From NCBI GenBank assembly GCA_964017145.1, contig OZ024851.1, positions 2,852,001 through 2,916,000 on the forward strand: a stretch of 64,000 nt of DNA. The letters run 5' to 3'. Within the stretch, counting starts at the first letter, position 1. Every line of letters begins with the position of its first letter. This DNA comes from Agrocybe praecox (Eukaryota; Basidiomycota; Agaricomycetes; Agaricales; Agrocybaceae). The notes under the pieces are model-generated. The model searched no databases, had not been told where the DNA came from, and saw nothing but the letters and a program-made list of their open reading frames with translations. Shown piece after piece: positions 1 through 11,036 of the stretch. A program made the position numbers and the translations under genes.

Positions 1-635
1 AGAGCGAGGAATAGACTCGCATTGCCCCAAGAATGAGCTCTCCCCACCAGTGGTAGTAATGCTGGTGAAAATCAGAATGATGTTGCGATTGAATGATAAT
101 CATACTCACCCCCATGAATTGAGACGTATCGTAGAGAATGAAAGTCATCCCTCCGACAACTGTGACGCGTTCATCTAATACGAATTTAGCCTGGTTTGGG
201 GTTATTATTTGCAGTTCCTGTGACTCTACTCAGCACTGGCAGCGGACCAGTCAAGTTTAAATCGCATGCCTTGGGGGTTGGGTCTACCGATTCTCCGTGG
301 CCGACGTCCTGGGGCCTGGCAAGAATGAGCTTCGTATCTGGAAAAGTCGTGGGCTTCGAGGAGACCACAAAAAGTGTGCCGTTCTTGACATATAGCCTGT
401 CGAAAATCGTGAAGCCAGTTACAGGGACGATTCCTGGCAGTGTGGTCTCCGTGATACGGGTGTTTTGTAGCGTCAAGACAGCTTCCGCTGCTGCTGGAGG
501 AGAGCTCGTCCAAGGTGGATACTGAGCATGCATGTATGCTCGTCCCACATCGCCCGCGCGACCGCCGCTGAGCAACAGCAAAAACCCCGCTAGAAAGACA
601 AGAATTATTGTAAACTGCTGTCGTATGGTCAACAT
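1..635 (-). CDS. GT61-like glycosyltransferase, 5' part, truncated by window edge
   Basis: This is the N-terminal part of a membrane-anchored glycosyltransferase of the GT61/DUF563 type; the rest lies beyond base 1. The start at 635 gives a short basic N-terminus, then a hydrophobic anchor (about residues 8-24), as expected for a type II Golgi protein. About residues 70-95 contain GFTIFDRLYVKNGTLFVV, which matches GFTVLDNLYMRNGTFFVV in the complete paralogue at 21438-23788. After an intron near 190, the minus strand reads on into LDERVTVVGG, and after another intron into HYYHWWGELILGAMRVYSSL (about bases 1-65), the typical GT61 HYYHWWGE-type block. The catalytic HG-x-GLT region is off-window. 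The exact donor of exon 1 is unclear, since the expected site would be a non-canonical GC. Family call is fairly sure; acceptor substrate unknown. Confidence 0.75.
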
Positions 636-2174
636 CTTCTCATAGAACGGGAAAAAGAAGGGTGAAAAGTCCGATATGCTCTGTGAGTTTTTATGGATGT
701 ATGCACGATGGAAGTAGGCAAGATGCAGGTACGCTCATGAATTACGCCGCATAGTGATGGTACCTTGTCTTTGGTTCTCATCGTACATATGAGATGTATA
801 TGTATCGACAACATAACGAAAACTTCATAGTTGTTTGTCCGTCGTCGTTGTTGTCGTCGTCGAAAGTTCAGTTTCATGTTATGTTATGTTATCTTTGATA
901 CCATTGTTACGTTCGTCACATGAAAGCTCTGGTCACAAGACGCATAGGGAGACCGTCTGGCACTCCTGAGTCCTCCTTGACTCTCAATTTCAACTTCTTA
1001 AGTTCAAATAATCGATATTCAAGAGGAAATTGTGTTTCCAAATTATTTAACAGGTATGCACAGTTATATTGATTTTCTTGTGTTCGTATAATATAGTAAC
1101 GCAGTCGTGAACTTATGATTTATAAGCCTGCTCTACCCTGCTCGAAATCAGAATTCAGGCTCTACTTATAAATGTTTTACTTGAAACTCTGCGACTTGGA
1201 GACAATAGTATGCAGTGGCACCTTGCACGTATCTGTATGCAGTGATATAGTACCTTTGGACGAACAAGACGGCGCAAAAAAATAGTAGAGGCACGGCCGT
1301 TACACTCGAATTTCTAATAGGAGTGCGTACCTTGTGCGTACCACCAGATTCACCATTTATGGTCGCCTCTACGGTCATCAGGAGGATCTCTGCTATACCA
1401 AAGGCAGTCTGCGATTGGAGCGTGGCAAATGCTGCTATAGATTTATCGCGCAACATTCATGTTTTATCAAGCAGATTCGAAGGGCACCATTCATTATGTT
1501 TAAGAAAGTTAGTTTATCCTTGACTTTTATCAAACATTTACATTTTACTAAATCATGTTATATAGTCCACAGCGTTACTAGTCTCATCATCACTTGGGAT
1601 GGAATTTTCTAGGATACGCTAGATTCTACTCTGCTCCATCAACATGGTCGACCCTGCTCGGTTTCACGCTCAGTAGGCGTATCTAGACTGCGTTCGGCGT
1701 TGCGCTTTACATCCGAAAAATTACTGCTCACCTCGAGAGAATAGCCCCAAGGAACGTTCTACTGAAGGTATTTATATAGCGATTTCTTCGTCTTTCCCCT
1801 AATCTGTTTGTTATATCACAGAGAGTTATGACACCCTCCTTTACCGCAGCATTTCGCGATCCATCAAATCTGTGGCTGTTATTTGACAGTGTTATCCGAT
1901 TAAATCGTTGACAGCCTCATATAGCTCATTCTAGTTTTCCCGCGCGAATGAGTCACTTAACCATAATCTCTGGTTTGCTCTGCAATTCGGTCCCGCTTGT
2001 CCTATAGCAAGCCAAGTCTTCATCCAGGGACAGCGACGGTGAGAACAGCGATACCGAAAGGTACATTTTCGTTACGTTAGCGCACCTGATGGTGACTGAA
2101 CGCGTTTTATAAAGTGTCACGTCGAAGTTTGGTGCGCTGCACAGCTTTGACAGCCCTTTTGTTCAACATTCTCC
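636..2174. other. intergenic, no gene recognised
   Basis: Only short out-of-context ORFs were seen on either strand. The part next to 635 is presumably the promoter and 5' leader of the GT61 gene and holds small CGT/TTG and ATGTT microsatellites near 840-892. The part up to 2174 is the upstream region of the plus-strand gene that starts at 2175. Nothing else could be supported. Confidence 0.5.
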
Positions 2175-4000
2175 ATGTCGCATCCTCTTAACCAGTCTGG
2201 AGACCGCGGAGAACATCACTCTCACTCGTCCACGGGGCATAGCGAAAGCTTATCGAATGGAAGTCATCTTCCCGCTCGCATGAACAAGGCTAAGCACGCT
2301 CGTCCAAGGATGGCAACAGAAGGGAATGAGAGAGCACTTGATGCAGAGATCACTGAACATCGCCAGGAAGGGAGCGTACGTATCTTACACATCGCTTTTT
2401 AATGCTGCGTTTTGCTCACGAGAATGTACATACGTCCGTTTAGAATCCCGATGACTACAGAAATGGACCATTCCAGAATGGAGCATATCGTAGGATTAAC
2501 TCCCCTGACGTTCACAATTGGCAAGAAAGGCGATATCCTGGGGTGAGTTTCGTATCCTTAAAGCCCAACCTGACCTTGTTAATCATTCAGAATTTATACA
2601 GGAAAATCATAACGTCATAGCCATTAAGGACTTGACTCACGAACAACTAATGGATAACTGTATATATTTCGACCTTTTCAATTCACATACGGATTTAAAG
2701 AAAGCATACAAAACACTTAGGTTAGTCTAATTCCCTTTTAACATATTTGGGCTAACTAACATGGAATCTTTACGCGCCTTCCGACACCATCAGGCTTGAT
2801 ATTGAAGCCCATACTCCAGCACCATCCTCTCATAAATCGGCACCAATAACACCTGCACCACTGTCGTCTGGAGAAATTTCTTCCGCAATCGATGTCCTCT
2901 TGCCTCCATTGAAGCGAGAGGATTATCCTCATGTGAAATTTTGGACTCGCGATGCCCACAAAAAGTACATGGCAGAAATGGACAAAGAAGAACGGCAAGC
3001 GAAGAAAGAGGCAAACGAAAACGTCTCCAGCGACTATCTTGAATTCGAAGATGGGACCACCGTCAGTAACGAAATGGCGAGCCACATGCGCAAATATGTT
3101 CGCTCCATCTTCACGGACAAGAAGAACGACATTCCGACGAAATTCTCCCAATGCGGACACAAGGAAAAGCAACTCTTTTTCAATCTTCTTTATGCAAAAT
3201 ACTCGTTTCTCCGATTATGCGAGAGCGACTGGAAAGCCGACATTTTGGTTGCACGCACGTTGAATTCCTATTCCAACAGCGATAAGCGCAGAGCCAAGGG
3301 ACAAAACGACGTCAATGTAAAGGGGAAGGCAAAGGCAAAGACAGAAGGCAAATCGAAGGCCGCTAATTCAGAGGAAGACAACTCTGGCCGAGAGTCTTCT
3401 GGAAAGGTTGACGATAATGATGAGGAAACACCACCACCCACTCCTCCGTCTGCCATAGACAACAAATCTCACAACAGCAAGCGTAAGGCACCTCAGCAAG
3501 GCGGGCAGAACAAGCGTTCTCGCCAAGGTGCCTCCGTTGTTGAGCCTTCTCGTCCATCCAGAAGCCTATCGACCCAAGATAACGCTCAGGCAAACAGTGT
3601 TGTACCCCGTGATACGCTCTTGTCTCGTACAGACGATGACATCAAACCCTTGCCCATGGACGCCCAACCTTCCTCTCTTCCTCTTCCCGCACCGTCTAGC
3701 GAAGAGTATGCCACTTCCGGAAACTCGGCTCCATCTTCTATGTCTGCCCCCCGTCATAAGCCAGGCTCAAAGCCACGCACAGCGCAAGAACCAGAGGCAC
3801 GTAGAGTCCCCGCTCCTGCATCTACGTCTAGGATTCAGCTTTCGTCGACTAGGGATGGCTCACGTAGTCCAGTAGATAGGGAACATGCATCCGAACATGC
3901 AACAAACGCTACCCGCGGTACATCTGTGCTTCCGAAACTTTCTCGCCTGATGGCGCGAAGCCTTGGGCAGTGTGATCATACAGCTGTTCGCAGAGTGTAA
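2175..4000 (+). CDS. hypothetical protein, low-complexity basic C-terminal half (541 aa)
   Basis: Four exons (about 2175-2375, 2444-2542, 2602-2720, 2794-4000) join in frame to 541 codons plus a stop. The N-terminus is Ser/His-rich. Residues of about 100-140 read KDLTHEQLMDNCIYFDLFNS. A folded-looking segment around residues 175-280 carries KFWTRDAHKKYM and, later, LRLCESDWKADILVARTLNS. The C-terminal 230 residues are low complexity: Lys/Ala-rich, then Pro/Ser/Arg-rich, with a likely nuclear localisation signal (KRKAPQQGGQNKRSRQ). The Cys-x-x-x-Trp-Lys block resembles repeated uncharacterised families of Agaricales, from memory and without a named domain. A nuclear role is only inferred from the basic motifs. 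Upstream start codons were not seen. Confidence 0.65.
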
Positions 4001-4910
4001 ATTGGTCAAGGCCTCTTTCTAGGAAATAGTTTGCAAGACTACTGCGCAGCAGCGACTCGGATTCAACACATAAAGTCCATACACATTCCTCTTCTCGACT
4101 GCGTTTCAACGCGTCATTATACCTGGTACCAACAATCTACGCACTGAGCGCTTGCGCCTGTGCGGATTTGCCTCCGACTCGTTCAACTTTTTAAAAACAC
4201 GAACTTTTGATGAGAAAATCCAACCCCTACTCACAACTATACACCACTATCGCGTCTATTTTGCCTGGATCCTCTGCACCGGTACTAAGTCTTTTTTTTT
4301 GCTAGTATATTCTCCCAGGTCCTCTCGGCCTCCTCGTACGTACTCCTTTATACCTTGTTTTGTCCTGTACTTTTTCTCGTCGACAATTTGAAGATTTCCT
4401 GTAGTAACTTTTATGTAGCTTCTGTTATACCGAACCTTTTATACTTACCTATACGTTAGCCTGTTTCTTTAGAACACATTTATAATTGGCTTGAATATTC
4501 TCGTAGTATGATTTTTATCTGTCCATGACACCTTTGCTTAGCATGGATATTTGTACATATATTTCAAGTAGATACATCTTTCGAATGCTGGACATCCCAA
4601 TATATAATTTTTGTTGGAAATTTGTATACTAACAGTCGTTTCTGACACTGAGAGGAAAAATAAATGAGATAAAAATGCCGTGTAAAATTGCGATACCTAT
4701 GCACATGATATGGTGCTAGAGTTACAAACATATAGAGAATTGCGAGAAGATCATGGATGGAAAAAAAAAGAAAGAAAAAGGTAAAGATATATACGTCAAT
4801 GAAAAAAATAAAATGCGCCCGAACCATAACCAGATATAATTAACGAAGATGAACTGGGAGAACAAGAATGATTCAAAACCAGAGAGAGAAAAGCGCAAAG
4901 CAGTCAGTCA
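4001..4910. other. convergent 3' regions, AT-rich, no gene
   Basis: This lies between the 3' ends of two convergent genes. It holds T-rich and A-rich tracts and short ORFs without protein-like composition. It is best read as two 3' untranslated regions and terminators. Confidence 0.5.
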
Positions 4911-7606
4911 TCAATTGACCAACGCAGCACTAATCTCTCCATCATGATCACCACCCGCCTCCCAAGCTTTCTCCGAGTTATCGTTCAAGCTTCCAGACAC
5001 CGTCAACCACGCTTCCAACCGTCGCCCCAGCTCGCCTCCTCGTCCCCCACAAAAATCGCCCGTGGTATTCAACATCTGCTCCTTCTCCTGCTCTTGTAGG
5101 ATCGGAAGCTTGGAAGAGATCTTGACGCCTCTTCCCGCTCCTAGGCCCACACCACCACCACCAGCACCGCCTAGCAGCCCCCGGTTCGAAGGAAGACCGT
5201 GTCTCTTGTGAACTGGCACTGGTGATAGTATGCCGCTGAGCAAACCACAGTGATCTTCGTGACCCACACCTGGAGAGCTGACCATGGCTCGTGATGAAGA
5301 CGCAACGTCTTCGTCGCCATATTTCACGGCGTCCTTTGCACAAGATAGACCCTTGAACCACTCGCCCTCGTATTCCTCTGGTCCAAGGATACTGTCGACC
5401 AACCCTTCCTCCCAGCCATCCCATTCTGCACAGCGATGAGCGAGCCGCAGTCGCGTCCCATGAGACTCATAATACAACCATTCATCGCAGAGAGTTCGCA
5501 AGTCGGATTTACACGTCTTGGGAAGTTTGATGGAGCTAGCGATAGGATCGTTCGGTAGTTGTGAAACCACCTCACGGAAAAGTTTCGTCAGGAAGGGACT
5601 GGACTGAAGGAAAGCGGGCACATGTGCACATTGCCATAGCGGCCTAGTGGTCGTTGACTCCCAGTCAATAATAGCTGTCTATAGATAGATCGAATTTAAT
5701 GACGTGTAAGAAAGAGGGGGAAAAATAAGAAATGCGCTATGCTCACGATGGTGGTGCTGTCTTTCTCATCCACGAAGACATTCTCCAGGCTCAGATCATG
5801 ACAGTCCAACCCAAACTCTTCCGGACCCTCAGGCTTCTTCACCAGCGCACGAAGCTTCTCCATCAACTCCATCCATCTATTCATTTCCTTCTTCACAATC
5901 TCCTCTCGCCTGCTCAGGTGAGCCACAAGGAAGGTACTCCTCTGCATCCGCCTGTAATCTCGGTACATAGCATCTCCAGGACCTTCCCATTCATCTTCAC
6001 TCTCCTCCAAGTTCCACTCGTCACTGTCATCACTCTCGTCTCCGGGAACGGCGCGTAAACGATGATGCCTCGACGAGTTAACTTCGTCCGGGTCCAAGTG
6101 AAGCCGATGAGGTGCGGTCTTGCCCTCATTTTCAAGAATCACGCCCTGAGTCTCGCGTTCGACACATGACTTCAAGTACGACTCGGTAGTCGGCCAGGGT
6201 CCCCGATTTAGTTCGAGCGGATGCGTTAGCTCTCCCCTATTGGAGCCAAAGAAGGGCCAAGAAATTATTGGTCCAACGTGGTGTTCGCGGATTATTGATG
6301 TAAGATTAGGGAGGTGAGTCGAGGATGCTCTGGGCGTAAGCGAAGGGATAAATTGGGCCATTTCTAGAGTGGGCGAGAACGGGAAAGCAGAATAAGCGTC
6401 CAGTGTTGCTCTAGGTGTCGGAGCTCCAGAGGTCACGCTAAGCGCCCGAGGGTCGAGGCCAAAATAGAGCGAGCCTATAGCATTGAACCTATGGGCGAAG
6501 AGCGGTATAATCAAAACCGCAATATTCTTCAATAGCTTGACTAGCTCATTGTAAGGAAGTCCATGATAAACCTGCGCGAGCGGGATACCTGGTGCCTGTG
6601 TCACGTGATTCAATCAGCTTGCGAAAGCATAATGGGGATATGTGATATGATGCGCACTTTTGACATCAAGATGAATTCCCCACCAAGCCGGTTGTAAGGA
6701 TTGGAATCGTAATGATAAATCTCGGACACGGGTACGTTCGTTTTGTGACGAACATAGTCGATTGTGGCTACTTCTGATTCGGTCTTCAGCCGAGGCATAA
6801 ATCGACGCGCGACTCTAGCAACCAACTGAGTACGGTCCGCTAAGGTTATAAGATATGCCTGAAAGATATATTAATATTAATAAGGTGAGAACTTATGTCG
6901 CGTTGCAAGGAAGATAAATCACCTTATGAAAAGTTCCTGCAGCGTCGGAACACCATCAGAAATTGTTCAGCATAGCAGGAACACTGAAACCTGGCTCACC
7001 AGCACTCAGAAATCGGATACGCCCCGCTTCAGTTCCCATCTTTTCGCGCACTACATCCTTCAGAATCTTTCTGTCGACTTCAAACGGAGTAGAACCGTGC
7101 AATGCGGCATCTGCTTTGCGTTCCCTTTTGCGATCTTCGTGTTCTATTGTCCAATCCCATACTAGTGGCGGCGGCTGCGCTCCGACGTTTGGAGGCGACG
7201 CAGTGAGACCTTCTGTTGCGAATGTAGGTTCAGTTTTGGGTACCAACACCTGGTGACCATTCCGATGCATTACAGAATGATCCGGAAACGAGAAAGTGAG
7301 AAATCCAGTAGCGCTTGTGGTGGTGGTCGGCGACTGCTTTGGGTTATTCGTCTCGGCGGAGTCTTTGAGCGTCGTGAATGCAATAAAGCGGGTCTTTAAG
7401 TTCTCTTTGTCTCCGATATGACTGATATATGAGAGTGGGATTATGAACGACCGTGAAGGGAAGAAAGAAGAATGGTTAGGGTTGACATACGAATTCAAAT
7501 AACAGTTCCCAGTTTCTTGCCGTACACACTGATTGTCTTTGTTTGGTCGCGTGTCCGCGCCGTTACCCCGCGCACATGTTTCGGCCAATGGCAACCCCAT
7601 TACCAA
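4911..7606 (-). CDS. fungal APH-fold (aminoglycoside phosphotransferase-like) kinase family protein
   Basis: This encodes a protein-kinase-like phosphotransferase of the APH family; small-molecule or protein substrate unknown. Exons on the minus strand are about ..-7000, a 14-nt microexon at 6923-6936, 6658-6858, 5747-6595 and 4911-5678. The spliced N-lobe reads LSAGTFHKAYLITLADRTQ, then RFMPRLKTESEVATIDYVR and the family block VSEIYHYDSNPYNRLGGEFI. The catalytic loop is CHDLSLENVFVD (HD...N, Brenner-type motif) and the Mg-binding block is AIIDWESTTTRPLWQ, directly followed by AHVPAFLQSSPF as in fungal APH proteins. A strongly acidic insert with ESEDEWEG lies between the two lobes. The Gly-rich C-terminal tail looks disordered. 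The N-terminus is uncertain: translation may begin at 7606 with an extra intron (donor GTATGT in the NSY region), or at the internal Met at 7270. Confidence 0.82.
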
Positions 7607-9239
7607 CTCTTAGATTATGTACAGGGAGCGCTCAAAAATAAGGGAATGAAATATACCCGGTCTAAGAAGCGAGGAAAGTAGAAAGAGAGGGTGTTCAAGT
7701 ACCTTTTACGGAGCACGGAGAACCTTTCCTTTATACCTCGAGAAGAGATAACGAGGAGGCCCGCACGAGCTAAGGGTTGGCTAAGGGTCACGTTAACTTC
7801 TTGGCAATCTAACATTGAATCTCGATACAAAAGTATTATGAGCTCCGCCGATATCCTTCTTCGTTTCGGCAACAAAAGTGTATACAGGTGTGAACGACCA
7901 TTTGATGGGAATTTAAATACATATGTGTCGCAATAGACGGAATCTCCAGGACCCGTATATGACTTTCTTTCTCTATGTCCGATTTTGTGGTAGATCTTCT
8001 TAACTCCTCACAAAGTGGAAATAATCCCAACTGTGTACCTACAAACATGCATTACCCAGGGAGATTAATTAATGCTTCCCTTATCTGGCTAAGTAGCTCC
8101 TATGTTGACCCTTCCATAGCAGCAGAACCTGACCCTTGAGTATCACGTCAGCTGTATACATAAATACCGAAAGGAAGTCTGGCATCCCGTACACATGGAG
8201 GTGAAATCAGTGTAAAAATAATAATTGCCAAGAGCGTGCCAAGGTACGCCGTCATTGTTTTGTGAACTATAAAATATGACGCTAGCCTATAAAAGACGCT
8301 GGAGGTCGCAGAATGAACGAATCCGTCGCAACTTAACCCTGTACATCCCCGCCAACCTCCATTAACCGCCGGCGAGTCACGCACCGTTTTTTGTAAATTA
8401 CACACCGAAGCGTTGTGTTGTACTGCGCTGGGAACCGAACGGATATCTCCCTTTCTCAGGACGTCAGGTAACGAAGCTCCTGAGCCTTGCGATAAAAGCA
8501 CAGCTTCATTGACTCGTGTGATTAATCATCGACCACCTAACGACATTCAATATTCGGGCATCGACATCGGTGAAAGCTGATGTGTACTTCAAGTTATGAT
8601 CTTGGCAGTTCGTAGCCTCATACCAAGGCGCCAAAAGATCAACTTGTATCCTAATAAAGTTAACTTCGATTTCTAGCTTAAAAAAAGGTTTACTCGTGTA
8701 CCTAAGATACCTCCTCGGCGTCCCATGAGGCCTTGGCGCCTGAAGGCTATGCTCAACCCGAGTCTGTATTTTAAAAACTTCGTATGTAAGAAGAGCGACT
8801 TGAACTGAAGTCCCTTTCCTGCAGGCTTATGATCAAGTTGAATAATTCCGCAATGCACGGTCTATTATCAGTGCCGTCCCTGTAACTTACGACATTGTTT
8901 CCTAAAGAACGTTGTCGCTTGAAAGAAGGGCCACCTTTATCTAGTCGAGTATAGATACGCACGACGGTGCAACAAACTGCAAGCCTCCCCATCTCCATGA
9001 GGATGTTATTTCCCAAAATAGAGGCGGGATTAATGCGGGTATGGTTTCATCCCAGGCAGGATGACTCTAGAGATTATGGAATCCATATCGAGCTCCTCTT
9101 TTCGTTATTCATGGAAGTAAAATATCAAAAAATCTATCGTATGAAAACATTCCTTGCAAGATTTCTCTGAAAAGATGAAAATAACATATTAACCTTAATA
9201 AAAGTCAGCGGTGAGAACACAGATCGCAATTTCCTTAAT

Positions 9240-9265
9240 CATGGAGTGGCAACATGGAGTGGCAA
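9240..9265. repeat. 13-bp perfect tandem duplication
   Basis: The unit CATGGAGTGGCAA occurs twice head to tail with no spacer. It is most likely a replication-slippage or repair footprint in non-coding DNA. Confidence 0.85.
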
Positions 9266-9888
9266 CAATTAATCCTCCACCATTTTCTCCGTGAAATATT
9301 CGTCATCGCTTCAAACTTCAAAGAGACCCAAACCTCGGGCCCAAAACGCAGAATCTGACCGAGCCGCACAGTAAGAAATGTACACTAAACTTGGTGGGTT
9401 TCTTACGGATCCGTCGAACTACATGGACACCTCAGTTGACCCTTAGTCAGAGCCACTCTCAGCCTATCTCTAGGGGTCAAAGCAAAGTATTCATTGTAAT
9501 TTGTGTCCATACATAGTGATAAATCTATAAATAGAACAACCTTCCTCGACATATCTATAGCGATATTTCTGATGACTGATCATCTAAATTGCCACCACCG
9601 CTTAGATGGTCTGTGAATAACACCGCTTCTGTCCACATTGGCAGTATGAGACCGATAGAGCACGCACAGAGCACATGCTCACCACCGTCGGCTTCACGCT
9701 CTTACATCTGTGTAAGTTGAGCTGTCAGTTTACATTTGAATCACATTTAGTAGTGCACATATACATTGACTCTGAAATCATATGTCCACGTACGTCGACT
9801 CTCAAATTTTGGGTTACCCTACCCGGCTTGTCCTATGTATAAACTTTTCTTCACTAACACATGTCATTCTCATTTACGTTCGTATTCA

Positions 9889-9905
9889 ATTATTATTATT
9901 ATTAT
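9889..9905. repeat. ATT trinucleotide microsatellite
   Basis: Between five and six uninterrupted ATT units lie in the gene-poor region. No associated gene. Confidence 0.85.
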
Positions 9906-11036
9906 AAGTAATCATCACTCGTAAGAGCATGTAGTCATGCATAATCCTGATGATAATCGATCTCCTTCGAGACGATCTCCTGCTCGAGCGGATAATATAA
10001 ATAATACTGGTATTATGGGGCATTAACTCGCAACCGTTAGCGCTTGAACGAAGCAGATCAAAGCGTAGTCGTTCCGACATAAAGAACATGGTAAATGCCT
10101 ACCAGTTACTAGTATGACTCCTGAGGTACTCAGGTATCCATGATGAACAACTTATGTACTGATGCCCTGTCGTTTCAAATGAGCGGTTAATTATACGATT
10201 GATATACTGGCGTTTAACCTCTCCGCCACGTTCAAGTGATGAGTCGGCAAGTTGCATATGAGTGCCACACATATATATCAAGGGTGTCCCCGAAGCCGAT
10301 AACGTCGTTCTATGTATGCTTAATATGAATCCAGTTTTTCCAATCGCAAGACAAAAATAAATTCAGGATACATGTACATGGTACTTTGTATCCAGGCCGA
10401 TGCGATAGGTGAACGCCGAACTCTAACTCAGATACCAGAGCACATGCCCAAGGTCACCACATAATAATGACGAAAGGTAAGGTAAACATAGAGCAGGGTG
10501 TGCTTATCTATTCCAATGAAATGATGAAACCACCCACCGAGTTTGGTATACACATTGCCAGGGCCTTCTCGGAGTCAAGGAAGGTACGAGAATCTAAGTT
10601 TATATGACATTCCCCGGAAGTGCATGATGATCAGGCGAGCGTTGTTTTCATTGGTAATTCACAGACTAGTACTATATACGCTGATGATGATACTATATGC
10701 TAGATAGATAGTGAGAACATAGGATTACAAACAAGATGTTACAACAGTTTGAATATTTATGGTTATGATGGCGATACAGGGAGTTTATGCTGATACACAG
10801 GCGTGATAATAACAAGTGAGAAACGAATACAAGAAGGAAAGTCATAAATAGTGTCAATTAAATAGGGTGCACCTCGATGAATGATGATTGGCCACCTTTC
10901 GAGGACGGCGAACGGCGGCAGATATTGGAATTTTTTCAACCGTCACAGGAATCATAGATATGGGCTCATCGAGGACCTCGAAAGAATAAAATCATAAGCC
11001 CAGAGACGCAGACCTAAAAAATAAAGAAACAATTTA

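Larger units (their letters stand above)
7607..11036. other. gene-poor region of 3.4 kb
   Basis: No exon chain with convincing splice sites or protein-like composition was found on either strand, although a gene made only of very short exons could be missed. The longest reading frame (8148-8501, minus) is compositionally unremarkable. The region contains a perfect 13-bp tandem duplication at 9240-9265 and an ATT microsatellite at 9889-9905. Base composition is AT-rich and many scattered stop codons suggest decayed sequence, but no transposon ends or target-site duplications could be recognised by eye. Confidence 0.45.

Noticed and set aside
196..525. 109-codon plus-strand frame
   Set aside because: Antisense shadow of the GT61 exon 1, which has the anchor and family motif on the minus strand.
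4564..4827. 87-codon minus-strand frame with many Phe
   Set aside because: AT-rich 3' region between convergent genes, composition follows T-rich sequence.
5170..5200. GGTTCGAA-like tRNA T-loop motif
   Set aside because: It is inside the coding sequence of the APH-fold kinase and no acceptor, D or anticodon stems can be folded around it.
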